From Beroe forskalii (lineage: Eukaryota > Ctenophora > Nuda > Beroida > Beroidae), in assembly GCA_011033025.1 (NCBI GenBank), contig WFMF01000036.1:781877-845876 (forward strand): 64,000 bases of DNA. Direction: 5' to 3'. The position numbers were made by a program, and so were the translations under genes. Below are positions 35,101 to 46,500 of the stretch, one piece after another. Numbering within the stretch: the stretch's first letter is position 1; every line of letters starts with the position of its first letter. The notes under the pieces were generated by a model. That model searched no databases and was not told the origin of the DNA. It saw nothing but the letters and a program-made list of their open reading frames with translations.

Positions 35101-38100
35101 TTGAACACCATCATAGACAATATTTTTCAAACATGGCTGAATGGCCCATTTTGAATTTCAAGAATCGATGGCTACAGTGGGTTGTGTGTGACCAATATGT
35201 CAAAATGGCGACAAAAATATCAAATGGGCAACATTTAGCTATGATATGGTCATTTTTGTTATTCGAAATTTAAATGTTTGCTTCTATTTATTAAGGATTA
35301 AAAATGGCCAACTAAAATCGTCTATATGATAAGTAATTTATTGCAATGGGTAATCAGGACTGTAAGCAATCACGACTGTGGTCGTGTTTGGCCACGGTCT
35401 TGAATGACCACCAAATACCTAGTCAACTGTGGCCCGATGTGACGTGACGGTTGGTTGTTGCGACTGTCTCTAAGGGTATTGCGATTACCTCTATTTCTTG
35501 AGTACATGAAGATGAATTCCTGTGTCCTGATTTTCATACTCTTCAGACTCAAAAAAGCAAATAGACAGAAGAGGGGCTGTAATAACTGCCCCCCGGGTAG
35601 GTTTTTCAAAAATGTCGTCGTAAAATTTTTTAAGAGGGGGGTTCAAATTAGAGGGGAGGGGTATTGGTATAATTTGAATCAAATGGTTTGAAATACTTTC
35701 AACATTTTAATTTTGTTGAAGGACAATAAAGTAATAAGATATGAAAAATCAAGTTACAAAACTGTAACAAAAATATGAATCATGATTGTTTAAATATTTC
35801 ATGTATATACTATTCAAAATAATGTTTGAGAAATGTCCTAATGGGGAGGGTGTTGAATACATGTCCCCCACTGTCCTAAAATCCAAAACCTACATCGTCT
35901 TCTCCCTCCCCCTTTATTGAGGAATAATGATACACACTACTATGAATATACAGTGAATGATTGGCCGCAGTTGGTCGAGGACTTTATAATACGTGTCGAA
36001 TCCTCAAACGATTTGTTTTAAGATTGCCAGCAGCATTAAAAGATTTCCTCTCTTTAGTTTCGTGTTCAAGATTGCCTAGTCCAGCATTATAAGCATTATA
36101 AGATTTCCTTTGATTAGTTTCGTGTGTAATATACGGGTGTCAAGAGTTGGAAAAATGAGAAATGTCTGAGACGCGCGGCGTCAGAGTGAATGAATTCATA
36201 GTATTAATAATTTTAATCACATATTATTTACCGCCCGCAATCCAAGTTTCTAAACGTCATAGAAAAAACTGAAGTTGAATTATGAACTCTGTACATTTAC
36301 ACATTTTTTTGCAACTGTATTCGTTATGTCCAATGCTCGGAAATCGCTCCGGATACGATCAATTTTCCGTGTTTGCTTTGATTTCATCAGATTTTCATTT
36401 GTAAAGTGCACTTTACTTTTGCACCGTTGTTTTTTTTGCGATATCTCGAAGATTCTGTGTGATGCTTTGATATAAGGATATATAATGGGCGATTAACAAA
36501 CGAATGGGAGTGTGATATCGAAAATTATATCCTCAAGGCGTCAGCTGAGTTTGACAATTTTCGATATCACATGATCCATGAGTGTATTAGCAGGCCCAAC
36601 GGGCCTGCTAGTAAGGCGTAAAAATCGGCATTTGAATCGTTTTGAATTGACCTTATAACGAAATAGCCATTGCTTCACAAAAATGCTCGTACGAATTTGT
36701 GTGCTTGTACCATTCGATACGATTTTCTCATTTCTGGAACTCCCGACATACAGCTATGTAATAATGATGTTATTCATGCCAGGGACTTAGTACCTAATCA
36801 GAATGAAAGAGATATCAACTACCAAGGACTCTCTGTGCAAGCTTTTCATGATTAGCATGGCTATCCTAGTCCTGAAACCGGAACTATACTTGTACCTACA
36901 AACCACAGCACAACCAGTACGTCTTGCAGTGATATCTGTGCATGGTAACCCTCTGGTTGACCCTACAGATATCAGTAAGTGCGGGAAAGGAGGACAGAAC
37001 CAGTACGTCAGGGAAGTCAGCAAGCATCTGTCCAGGCTGGGGTTCAATATGACTGTCTTCACCCGGAGTGAGGGTGTGGACCAGGTCGGCGTGGTTACCT
37101 TGTCCTCCACCTTCAGAGTTAGGTATGTAGTGGCTGGGCCCCAGCAACACCTCTTTACGGACCTTACTTACCATCACCTCGACAACTTTACCTCCCAGAT
37201 CGATGCCAGGGAGTTTGAGGCCGTGTTCAGCAATTACTGGTTAAGTGGGTATGTGGGCCTCAAGTTAGGACTTCCTCAGATACATGTTCATCATTCGTTG
37301 GGAATCCAGAAGTTCCAATGGGAAGAAATGACAGAGATGGGGAAAGATAAGGATGCAGGTGGAGCGAGAGGTGAACGAAAAGGCGTCCTGCATTGTTCAT
37401 CAGCTTAGAAATGAGGGTGCACTTACCAATGCAACAAGATCAACTTACATAACCCCAGGAATTGAGCTGGAAAAGTTCACTCATCTGAACAGGGATCATT
37501 CCAGGAACAAGTTAAACTTTTCTTCAAATTCCCTTAACGTTCTATACGCTGGAAGATTTGTACCACAGAAAGGCATCAAGTTTGCACTGGAAGCATTTAG
37601 TAGAACGCGTATACCAGTCACATTTCGTCTTATCGGCGCTTACAAGGATTCACGCTCTGAGCACCTCCTTCAAGAGTACCCTCAGTTCGACTACCTTGGC
37701 TCGAAGCCAATGAGTGAGTTGGTAGAATACATGGCTGCTTCGGATATCTTGGTTGTCCCCTCGCTCTACGAGCCCTTCGGACTGGTGGTGCTGGAAGGCA
37801 TGGCAGCTGGATGCTGTCTCCTTGTCTCAGCTGTGGGAGGGCCCCCGGGGGATGCACAAGCTATTCTGGAAGCATTTGAGGAATTGGCGGGAAATCGGGA
37901 GCTGATTCGTGAGATAGGAGTGAGGAACAGGGAGATTGGGTTACGGAACAGCTGGGAGATAACTGCAGAGAAGTTGAGTCACGTGATCTTGGAGCATGTG
38001 CCCGGAGGAAGGAGAAGAGGTCGTCTCCAAAGAATATTTGCTGATCTTGTAAGCCATGTATCCGATATTTTTCAAGGGTACTACATGTCTCACATCATCT

Positions 38101-39934
38101 AAGATATGCGTAGGATAATAATTCTTGGATTTCTTTATACATGGAAATCATAACTGCTTACGGCACAATGCTATGAATTCAGAGGATAATGTTCATTTTA
38201 ATACGGCATTGGAACTTTAGTTTCACTTTTTCCAAGATGCTTGGACATGGGTACTCAGTACTCATTGATGTCATTCATACAACACTCGAAGTCAATTAAT
38301 TTCAAGTAAATTAATTTGAAGTCAATATGATAATGATTACAAGGTTTAGTACAGGTTAAACTTATGATTATGAAAACCTATAATAATGCAATTCATAGCA
38401 GAGCTAAATTCTCTAATTTCAAAAGTTAGCCATGCATAGTGAGTACTCTTGGTGACTAAACCTATGAAGCTATGATTATGTAGCCCCCTCCCCTTTGCCG
38501 ACCCAAGAGGGCCTCGTGAAAAGTTTTACTTTCTCTGGAGAGTGAATCAAAGTAAAACGGGGAATGTAAACATGTAAAATATACAAAATATTCAAAATTC
38601 TCAATCTGTATTTGTAAAAAATTATCTCAAAGTTTTGATTCCAAACACACGTATATAATATAGTCCCTTTTTTGGCTGATGCCAGAAGCCTCGACAGGGG
38701 AGATTGTGAATATGTGTTTTCTATTTACTAATTGATATCCTATCTTAGGTTATGTCTTACTGGGGCCTCACTAATATCAGTTTGTGTGGTGTTCTTTATT
38801 ACCTACTTTATACCTATTATGATACTGGTTTCATTGTGAGTCCACTCGACCACTCTATAGAATTACAACTGGTATATGGTGTTAAATATTTCGCTTCACT
38901 GTGCTTTTGTTTCTAGCCTTGCTATGTCACATTTGTCACAAATATCACATTTAATTTGTCTCTGTCCAAAATCACTTTTTGGGTCCCATTTTTTCTGTTT
39001 CATGTGTTCTGATTGTCCCAAATGACCCATTTTTCCCAGTTGCTATTCACTTTCTGGGTCCCATTTGTCCCAAATGTTCCTGTCCCAATCCACTTATTGT
39101 AGAGTCAGGGACAATTCGGCCAGTGGCACCCCCTTACTAGGTAGGTGGCTTGTTTAGTACTACAACAACAACAATAACCAATGCAATGAAATCTGTTACT
39201 GGGGTGTCGCCACCTCTGAGATCGGTGTCTGCAATTTCCACAAAACCACAATTTGTACGCATGTGATACTGATTAAACAGTATATTCACCTACGAACATG
39301 GCGCCGCGCAATCGGAAATTTCAGAAGATTTCTCATTTCTAGAGGTGGCGACACCTGCCTTATTCTGTAAACAATTTTTTAACTCATTTTAGGAAGATGA
39401 ATAGATCATTGACAGAAAGTCCACTTTAGGTAGGTTTTTTTTTTTTTTTTTTTTTGGTTGAGCTAGCCAAGACTCGCCGAGTAAATCCCGTTCTTAAATT
39501 GGGATAGTTTGGCAATGGGCTTAGTTATGGAATACTCTCCTTTGTATTGCCAGATGTTGTCTGATCCCCGCGAGGGGGTCAGATGACGTCGGACAATTTA
39601 TGTACCCCCTTTTGTTTCCCAATTTATTTCCCCCCTTTATTTCCTCAATTGAACTTTTTTTTTTATAACTTAGGTATCTATTGAAGTGAGTTTGCTGGTT
39701 TATAAGTATGTTTTAAAACAATCCAGTTAGCGTCTTAGCGCCCTTTACATCTAAATGTATTTCTCCAGTCAGCAGAAATTTCACCAATTGCATCCTTTCC
39801 CCTTCCCTTTTCTTGCGTCTTTGCGCCCATTGTGTTGAATTTAAGGAGAGTTATCCAATGCGGAAAGGGAGTACCACTTACCTGGAGAGTCGCCACCCTC
39901 TAGAGCTGGCAGACAGTCTCTGATTACGATGAAG
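29182..39934 (-). CDS. Unrecognised coiled-coil-like protein, at least seven exons (3' part of gene)
   Basis: Minus-strand exons: 39934-39882, 32238-32105, 31903-31826, 31628-31530, 30698-30594, 29861-29774 and 29318-29182 (stop TGA 29184-29182). Every junction is AG/GT and every phase agrees (1, 0, 0, 0, 0, 1), giving one frame of about 230 residues. The donor after 31826 (GTTCGT) is weak. The product starts FIVIRDCLPALEGGDSPG. Its middle is rich in Lys, Arg, Glu and Gln in helical patterns (LTIDDLLREQRIHTENREK; SEKKVERVLKNKEEILNEKV), suggesting a coiled coil. It ends in an acidic tail, NHSDDEFFS. I do not recognise the family. The 7.6-kb intron 32239-39881 contains the glycosyltransferase gene on the other strand. 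Upstream exons are missing; 55164-55407 is one candidate. Confidence 0.65.
30786..31372. repeat. TACCTTAGTGG-family fragment between duplicated intron segments
   Basis: TACCTTAGTGGTAGAAATTA at 30786 matches the end of the element at 61394-62349. A diverged right-end-like CTACCACTA occurs near 31360. The ~85 bases before it (from about 30701, GAATGGAATGGTAG ... ACTTGCT ... GGGCTC) recur in the same orientation at about 31276-31352. The region is intronic. Confidence 0.45.
33650..34032. mobile_element. Degenerate copy of the ATCATAATT inverted-repeat family
   Basis: CTTAGAAATTATGATGCG on the left and GCATCATAATTTATACC on the right, with internal GTACTAATTATGATCATTTTCCG. All modules are shared with the better preserved element at 61394-62349. 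Confidence 0.5.
36020..36125. repeat. Two-copy tandem duplication, ~50 bp
   Basis: AAGATTGCC ... CAGCATTA ... AAGATTTCCT ... TAGTTTCGTGT occurs twice in direct order. Confidence 0.7.
36511..36571. repeat. Perfect 16-bp inverted repeat
   Basis: TGTGATATCGAAAATT at 36511-36526 and AATTTTCGATATCACA at 36556-36571, with a 29-base loop. It lies about 230 bases upstream of the glycosyltransferase ORF. Confidence 0.8.
36589..36609. repeat. Perfect GC-rich hairpin, 9-bp stem
   Basis: AGCAGGCCC-AAC-GGGCCTGCT. The stem would be very stable. No T run follows, so it is not a canonical intrinsic terminator. Confidence 0.75.
36803..38102 (+). pseudogene. Bacterial-type GT4 glycosyltransferase (MshA-like), frameshifted
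   Basis: A GT-B fold, family 4 glycosyltransferase of the MshA/sucrose-phosphate-synthase type, which transfers a sugar from a nucleotide-sugar donor. The N-terminal half (36803-37408) has VRLAVISVHGNPL, GKGGQNQYVREVSKHL, a VFTRSEG motif and HVHHSLG, all typical of the bacterial family. The C-terminal half (37353-38102) is in another frame and has LYAGRFVPQKGIKFALEAF, the EX7E motif EPFGLVVLE, and GNRELIREIGVRNREIG. The frame changes by one base at about 37350. After SAVGG the usual segment leading to GLLV is absent and the text resumes at PPGDAQAIL across a CCCCCGGGGG palindrome, suggesting a loss of about 15 residues. No introns are seen. It lies antisense inside an intron of the 29.2-39.9 kb gene. 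A sequencing error could explain the frameshift. The acceptor substrate is unknown. Confidence 0.8.
38103..38899. other. Intronic, nothing recognised
   Basis: AT-rich sequence downstream of the glycosyltransferase with no supported feature. Confidence 0.4.
38900..39095 (-). repeat. Diverged TTTGTCCCAAATG minisatellite block
   Basis: Repeated GTCCCA/TCCCATTTGTCCC motifs, with TCACTTTTTGGGTCCCATTT and TTCACTTTCTGGGTCCCATT as longer units. The reverse complement matches the GGGACAAATGGGACA block at 59355-59570, including the CAAAAAAGTGA spacer. Confidence 0.65.
39203..39355. mobile_element. MITE, 153 bp, GGTGTCGCCACCTCT ends
   Basis: Perfect 15-bp terminal inverted repeats GGTGTCGCCACCTCT and AGAGGTGGCGACACC. 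A second, diverged copy lies at 28891-29051. No clear target duplication. Confidence 0.75.
39435..39456 (-). repeat. 22-base T run
   Basis: A homopolymer of 22 T that could be the poly(A) tail of a minus-strand retroposed sequence lying to its right. The adjoining sequence was not recognised. Confidence 0.5.
39549..39602. repeat. Short hairpin related to the GTCAGACGTTGTC element
   Basis: GCCAGATGTTGTCTGATC followed within 20 bases by GGGGTCAGATGACGTCGGAC and then AATTTAT. This is the same design as the hairpin at 27142-27205 but with a much shorter centre. Confidence 0.55.
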
Positions 39935-40799
39935 CTGGAACAAGAGAAAGGGTTCTGATCAAAGAGGAAGCTGTTAACATACCAATACTAGAAAACCAAC
40001 ATAAAAAAGGCATTTATTAAGTGATAGTGATGATCATGCTGAGAGTAAGGACGGCCACATTTAATAATGAGGAGGTTTTTCACGACAGTGCACTAATAAT
40101 AAAAAGCCATAAGTCCAAGACATAATCTAAATAAACCTCCACTACTTCTATCTATTTCAAGATGGGCCGTGGACTTATGAGAAAACTAGGGTATTATGAG
40201 AATTCTAGAAGAAATAGGTACTTGCCGTATCTATAAAGTAGGAAGAACGGCATGCAAAAGCTCAAGTCAGTAGATGACCAAAGCTGTGTTTGTGTTTTTG
40301 ATTTGTGTGTTTGTTTGTTTGTTTTTTTTTTTGTTTTTTTTCCACTGTATTTCCTTAATTTCTTTTTGGTATACTCGTTGAAACTGGTAGTCTTAGCAAT
40401 CAGTGCGATTTCTCTTCTTCGAGGCTTCAATTGTCAACTGAGGTCAATGCTTCTGTGATGTCTAAGAGAATCAATCTGGTCCTTCGTTGTTTTTGTTTCA
40501 TTCCAAGACCGACCGTAGCATATTTTCTCTAGCTACTATGGGTGCCCATTCGTCATTCATGTTCAGGCACATCCATGGGGAGACTACCAGTATAGTTTTC
40601 TGTCGTGTTGTTATTATAATTCTTAAGTGTTTTCCGAATAATCTTCTGAATTAATTGGAAAATACTACCAATTTGACTTAGCTAGTCGATAATAAAAAGA
40701 TAAGAAGGTAAAGCTTGCCGATGTTTAGAATATCACGCCAATGCAACCCCTGCATATCCTTATCATGAAGATGCTGAAAAAAACTCTATAAATACCCAA
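39935..40799. other. Intronic, nothing recognised
   Basis: T-rich tract at 40295-40345; no coding exon seen. Confidence 0.35.
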
Positions 40800-41500
40800 T
40801 ATAGTTAATCAAAAATACTGCGCCATTGCGCCCATCATGAGGATGCTCTATAAATGCCCAATGAAATACTGCGCCATTGCGCCCATCATGAGGATGCCCT
40901 GTATATATAAATGCCCAATGAAATACTGCGCCATTGCGCCCATCATGAGGATGCCCTATAAATGCCCAATGAAGTACTGCGCCATTGCGCCCATCATGAG
41001 GATGCCCTATAAATGCCCAATGAAGTACTGCGCCATTGCGCCCATCATGAGGATGCCCTATAAATGCCCAATGAAATACTGCGCCATTGCGCCCATCATG
41101 AGGATGCCCTATAAATGCCCAATGAAATACTGCGCCATTGCGCCCATCATGAGGATGCCCTATATATATATATAAATGCCCAATGAAATACTGCGCCATT
41201 GCGCCCATCATGAGGATGCCCTATAAATGCCCAATGAAATACTGCGCCATTGCGCCCATCATGAGGATGCCCTATAAATGCCCAATATAGTTAATCAATG
41301 AAATACTGCGCCATTGCGCCCATCATGAGGATGCCCTATAAATGCCCAATGAAATACTGCGCCATTGCGACCATCATGAGGATGCCCTATAAATGCCCAA
41401 TGAAATACTGCGCCATTGCGACCATCATGAGGATGCCCTATAAATGCCCAATATAGTTAATCAATGAAATACTGCGCCATTGCGCCCATCATGAGGAGTA
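40800..41500. repeat. Tandem array, 51-bp unit
   Basis: About twelve copies of a unit comprising CCCAATGAAATACTGCGCCA, TTGCGCCCATCATGAGGATG and CCCTATAAATG. Some copies have a TATATA or TATAGTTAATCA insertion. Because 51 is a multiple of three, both strands stay open through it (KYCAIAPIMRMP on plus, HPHDGRNGAVFHWAF on minus). Diverged single copies flank the array (about 40735 and 41725), so it grew from a pre-existing sequence. There is no evidence it is translated. Confidence 0.95.
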
Positions 41501-42239
41501 TCGGTACAGATTAATAAGCAATGCTAGTTGAAGATAAATTGGCAAAACTAGTCGGGAAAAAGGCTACACCTGCATATATCTCCATCACAAGCAGTATTAT
41601 GAATGACAGAGCTATTCGAGGTAAAATACCCTACCAGTTCCCTACAAATCTACCCGTACACCCATAATCATTAGAGTGGAAGAATGTTAAAGAGATAATT
41701 AAAATTAGCCTGCCGAAAAGAAGTACTGCACCAATGTGCCCATCGTGAAGAGTATTCTTAAGGTAAAGATAAAAATTGCCATAAGAAAATGGTGATGATT
41801 TAAGTAAAAGATACTTTAAACGTAGCGAGCCATGAGAAATAGTGTTGCGTCGATGCAGTAAACTTGAGGCTAAAGAATTATGACTGATTAGAAAAAGCAA
41901 CAGATAGTAACATGCGCTTATACGCCCGTTACGGGAGGATTGTACTTCGGCACCTAGTGGCAATAAAGTGGATACTCTAAATGAAGTAGAAAACTGGTAT
42001 GTTAACAGGAAAGCAGGAAGTAGTTGATTCGTTGTACTTGTCATCTGAAACCGCCCGCAAATTTGATTGTACACAGTAGTTTTGAAAGTGGTAAAATAAC
42101 ATAAAATATGTAGCGCTGAAGTTGGAGATTATTTAAGTTATAGCGTGCATGGCGTATGCCGCATGGTACATACTCGATGAATCTCAATCTCTGCTTACCC
42201 TTACCAAATTAAATTATTCTGTACTAGGGGAAAATTGAT
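41501..42239. other. Non-coding, decayed 51-bp-like fragments
   Basis: Isolated echoes of the 51-bp unit (GTACTGCACCAATGTGCCCA near 41724) in otherwise unassigned sequence. Confidence 0.4.
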
Positions 42240-43205
42240 TACCTTATTACAGGAAATTAAGTTTACATATAATTAAGCCCTAAGGTCTCAAAAAGGGCTT
42301 AATTTCATGCACCTTAATGACATGTATTCTTAATTTCATGAGGACTATTTTTTCAAGCAAATAAGTTCGAAAACATCGATTTTTTCATTCAGTATTGATA
42401 CAGTATTGCATAAATTGATGCCGGATGGAAAGCCACTGGTATTGCGAAGACTATCAAAAATGCAAGAGACACATTCTGGAAAGTTGAGCTTACCAGTATG
42501 TACTGTTCCGAGAGTACATTATTTATTTTCATCATTCTTTTCAGGAATATGTTTTAATATAGTATAGATATTTCTTTAGTGGGCAACCTCGTTAACAGTC
42601 TTTATGATAATATAAACCCGAGAAAATATATTCATTGTCATTGTGCTGTAAACATTTTATTCAAATTCAAATTCACTCCTTGACCCTCCATTGCCTATTT
42701 CTTCAAATCTTCATAGCTGAGTTTACATAGCATGCAATGTTTCCTGATAACCAATAAGTATTCTGAGTTTTGTGGAAATATATTCTATCAACAATTTGAT
42801 AGACCTGATGAAGTGATAAGACTCTCATGATGCTTTTGATGACTTATTCTATAGGTTATTTTGTCATAGTAATTATTTCTCTGAAAATTCACCGATTGAA
42901 ATTAATTGTTTTCAGTGGGAATTGGAAATTAATTCAACCTATCAAGATCAAGCCTAAAATTCTTAATTCGTAAAATACAAAGCCTTAATTATTTGAATAC
43001 AAGGCTGGAATTTCTATTTCATAATTTCAAAGACTTTCTAATTTTCTATCTCCAAAATGATAATTTGGCTGCATGTATTTAAGAATGCATTAAATTAGGC
43101 GTACATGTAATTAAGCCCTAGGGCCTCAAAAAAGGGCTTAATTTCATGTAGCTTAATGACATGTAGGCTCATTTTTCTGAAGGCGATATTTCCTGTAATA
43201 AGGTA
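42240..43205. mobile_element. 966-bp inverted-repeat element (TACCTTATTACAGG ends)
   Basis: Perfect 18-bp terminal inverted repeats: TACCTTATTACAGGAAAT at 42240-42257 and its reverse complement at 43188-43205. Near each end is a subterminal block in the same orientation (ATTAAGCCCT ... AGGGCTTAATTTCATG ... CTTAATGACATGTA, about 42280-42330 and 43110-43165), itself a hairpin. No transposase ORF, so non-autonomous. Confidence 0.85.
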
Positions 43206-43518
43206 CTTCCGTCCTGGCAAGGACGGCAACCCCCGGCCCTCCCCAGTATGTGAGTACTAAGTAGATATCAAAAATAATAAGATTAAAGAAAAAATAAGAA
43301 AATAAGAGGTTAAAAATGCGTTCAAAACACTCATCCTTTTCCTAATTGCTTTTCTTTAGTGGTCTTTCGGGATTAAAACCCATCAGCTAGTTTTCAAGGC
43401 TTGTCTTTGATCTTCTGTAGGTGTGACCAAAACAAAATTTGTCTCAAACAAGCAACAAAAACAGCGTTTGAATTAACACAAGAAAATAAATTAAAAGGTT
43501 AATAAAGAAGTCCGTTGG
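43206..43518. other. Nothing recognised
   Basis: Unassigned sequence between the 966-bp element and the retrotransposon. Confidence 0.35.
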
Positions 43519-46500
43519 TAAGGGGTATTTTTTGAGAGGGTGAGATTTTTTTACCAAATTTGCGGCCTTATAATTTTGGTGGGCGGAAGGGGAAAACGGT
43601 CGATTTTAGTATGAAGCTGGAAGAAGAGTATGAAATAATGATAAATGGAATTGAGGTAGATAATCAGTGCTAAAATATGAAAACAAAGAGAACAAAACGC
43701 TAGTTACGAGTAGTAAGATGAGAAATAACGAACGAGCTAGGTGCTAGATAGCAGATGGGCACTAAAGTATAGGGGTAAATATGGTGGGAAATGATAAATT
43801 CAAAGACCATTGGAATTTTGGGTGAGTGTTAAGGAAAGGATTTGAGGAGTTATGGGCGTCGGTTATCTGTTATAGTAAGAGAAGAAACGCAAGAAAACGA
43901 AGGTACTTACTTTTTGAACGGGAAAAAGATTATAATGATAAGAGTTATGTTGAAAATATGAAAAAGGGGTTCGGGAAAAGAAAAGAATCCGTTAACCAAA
44001 GCCCATGTGTGCAAGCGTACAACGACGGATAAGGACACACGTAATACTGTTCACGCGGTGACTTATCAGACGAGAAATTTTCGAAGGTTGAAAATTTTAC
44101 GCGTGTTAATCAGTCGATCCACGTGCACGCATTATGGTACAAAAACTTAAATAATATAAATCCAAATATAATGAGTAAAAAGGAGAGGTAATAGTGATAA
44201 TGTATAATAACGGGTGAAATATCAGAAAAAAAATGGCTAGGAACCACTGTACCAACGTGATACAAATGCCTGATGTGACTAGTCAGACTCGATAAAGGAG
44301 AACTAGGATAAAAGAAAGATAGCGATTTACTAATGAGAAAGAAGCGGGATACAAAATGATACGTGGGAGTGGTTAAAAGGTCAAAAGCGGTGTCATAACA
44401 CGTGACGGCTCCCTATGGTTACAGGGTAGATGGAAAACCAAAGGTGAAGTGATTGTGACTGAATGCTTTGTGACCTTCGAAACTGTAGCTCAGAAGGCAA
44501 CTTACGCAATTCATCGAATATGAGAGGATAAAATGAAGATCGCCAGACTAGTCACACGTGGCACACAAATGCACCAAAAATATCCTTAAAATTATTGTTC
44601 GTGGACTTGTTCTAACGAAAGAGAATCATAAATCTGAGACGAGAGAAGAAATTCTAGTAGAATCTTGGGGTGGGGTGGAGTGGTACTGTCTGTGAGGGTG
44701 AAAACGCCGAGGATATTGAGTCTCAACTGGCTCAGAGCTGGGCAAAAGCTCAATATGTGTTCGTTATTCTGATGAGCTTCCTCACAGAGATCACAGAACG
44801 GGTCAGGGGAAAGGCCTATTTTATGTAAGAAGTCTCTTAGCGGTGCTCTGTTGTCCAGGAATGACGTTAGAATACGTAGGTTCCTGCGACTTAATGATGC
44901 AAAATAGTTAGAAAATTCGCTTTGGGCGTAATGCGCCAGGTAGCTCACGAGGGGGTTGGTAGAAGGATTGTCGTTCAATGCGTCAGTCCTTGACTTCATC
45001 ATGTTGCTAGAAAGCGTGGAGGTAAGTGCGCTGTAAGGTAGGGGGAGTGCAAGTGGTGTTCCTGAAATTGTGGCTTCTTTGGCTAATTTATCTGCTCTTT
45101 CGTTGCCATGGATGCCATAATGTCCTCTGATCCAGAATAGCTGTACCATGGCAACTTCTCCCAAGTTATCTAGCTCGTACCTCGTGTTGATGATGGATGG
45201 TCTGTTAGATGAGTTAGAAGAGAGAGATTGAACTGTGGCGAGCGAGTCTGAGAGAATGGCGATGGATTTACCGACTGGATTGGTTGAGAGGAGGAAGGAG
45301 CATGCTTCTTTAATTGCTATTAACTCCGCTTGAAATACAGTGTTATTCGTTGTCAGTTGCCACTTCAGTTCCCTTATAACTTTATTGGATGAAACCTCAC
45401 TGATAAATGCCGCAGCTCCAGTTTTGTTGTTTAGTTTCGAGCCATCAGTGAAGCAGGCAATGTCAAAGAACTTGAGAGTGTCATTTGGCTGTAGTTTGAG
45501 TGCATTGAGGAGTGATTCGTCGGAAATGGTAGTGTGGAAGTGTGGGGTTGCTAGTGAAGTGGTAGTTGTGATGTCCCATGAATGTCCTAGTCCCAGGTCG
45601 TTGATGTTCTCAAAGTAAAGTTGGGAGTGTGGTTTAAATTGCATGTTACGTGTGTTAATTACTGTGGTTGCTTTCCCTAGTGTGTTGAGTCGGAACATTG
45701 TTGCTGTTGCTCGTTCTTTGATCTTGTCTTTTAAGGTTGGTAAACTAGCTGTAATCTCCATAGTAGTGCGAGAAGTATATTTAGGACAGTGGATAATCAT
45801 GCGTGATGCTTTGTTTTGTACTTTGTGTAGTTTCTGAGAGATTGTGGAGGATGTGTTGAGTCCCCAGACGTGTGATCCATACGAGATTCTTGGCAGAACG
45901 ATTGCATTATAGATCCAGCGTGATGTTTGTGGGGTTAGTCCCCAGTTCTTCCCAATTGTACGGCTTGCAGTCATTATGGAGGAGCTTGCTTTGTTGGTGA
46001 CGTAGTCAATGTGCTTACCCCACTTCAGTTTACTGTCCAGTATTACTCCCAAGTATTTGACTTCTCTTGAGTAATCTATGGGAACATTGTCTATAGTGAT
46101 GGGAGTGTCTATTTGAAACTTTCGTTTTAGAGTGAAAAGTACTAGGTTCGATTTGCCAGGTGAAAGTTCAAGTTCATTTTCATCGCACCATGCTTTGATG
46201 TGGTCAACGATGAGTTGCATACGTTCTAGGAGTGGATGAAGGGTAGGACCTAGAATAACGGCTGCTATATCGTCGGCAAAGCCCTGAGCTAGTTCATCTT
46301 TGGAGACGAAGTATTGTAGAGAGGCTAGCAGTGAATCTACGACTATGTTCCATAAAAGAGGAGAAAGTATGCCCCCTTGGGGAGTGCCTTTTAGCATGTA
46401 TTTTAGAAGTGCTGTGCCTCTGAGCGTGAATAGGACCTTTCTGTTGCCTAGTAGGTTAGTAATCCAGTCGATTATTAAGTGGGGGACGCCTTTGTCGTGA

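Larger units (their letters stand above)
32239..36510. other. Intronic, repeats only
   Basis: No supported coding exon. It contains a degenerate TACCTTAGTGG-family copy at 33650-34032, a GAATTT/GATA short repeat at 34286-34317 and a ~50-bp tandem duplication at 36020-36125. Confidence 0.4.

Noticed and set aside
36589..36609. Rho-independent terminator
   Set aside because: The GC hairpin lacks a following T run and the genome is eukaryotic.
36803..38102. Bacterial contaminant contig as source of the glycosyltransferase
   Set aside because: Flanks on both sides are continuous with exons and repeats of the host, and no other bacterial gene is near; reads are still needed to exclude a false join.
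40800..41500. Regularly spaced repeats, considered as a CRISPR array
   Set aside because: Repeats are contiguous with no unique spacers and lie in a eukaryotic intron-like region; it is a minisatellite.
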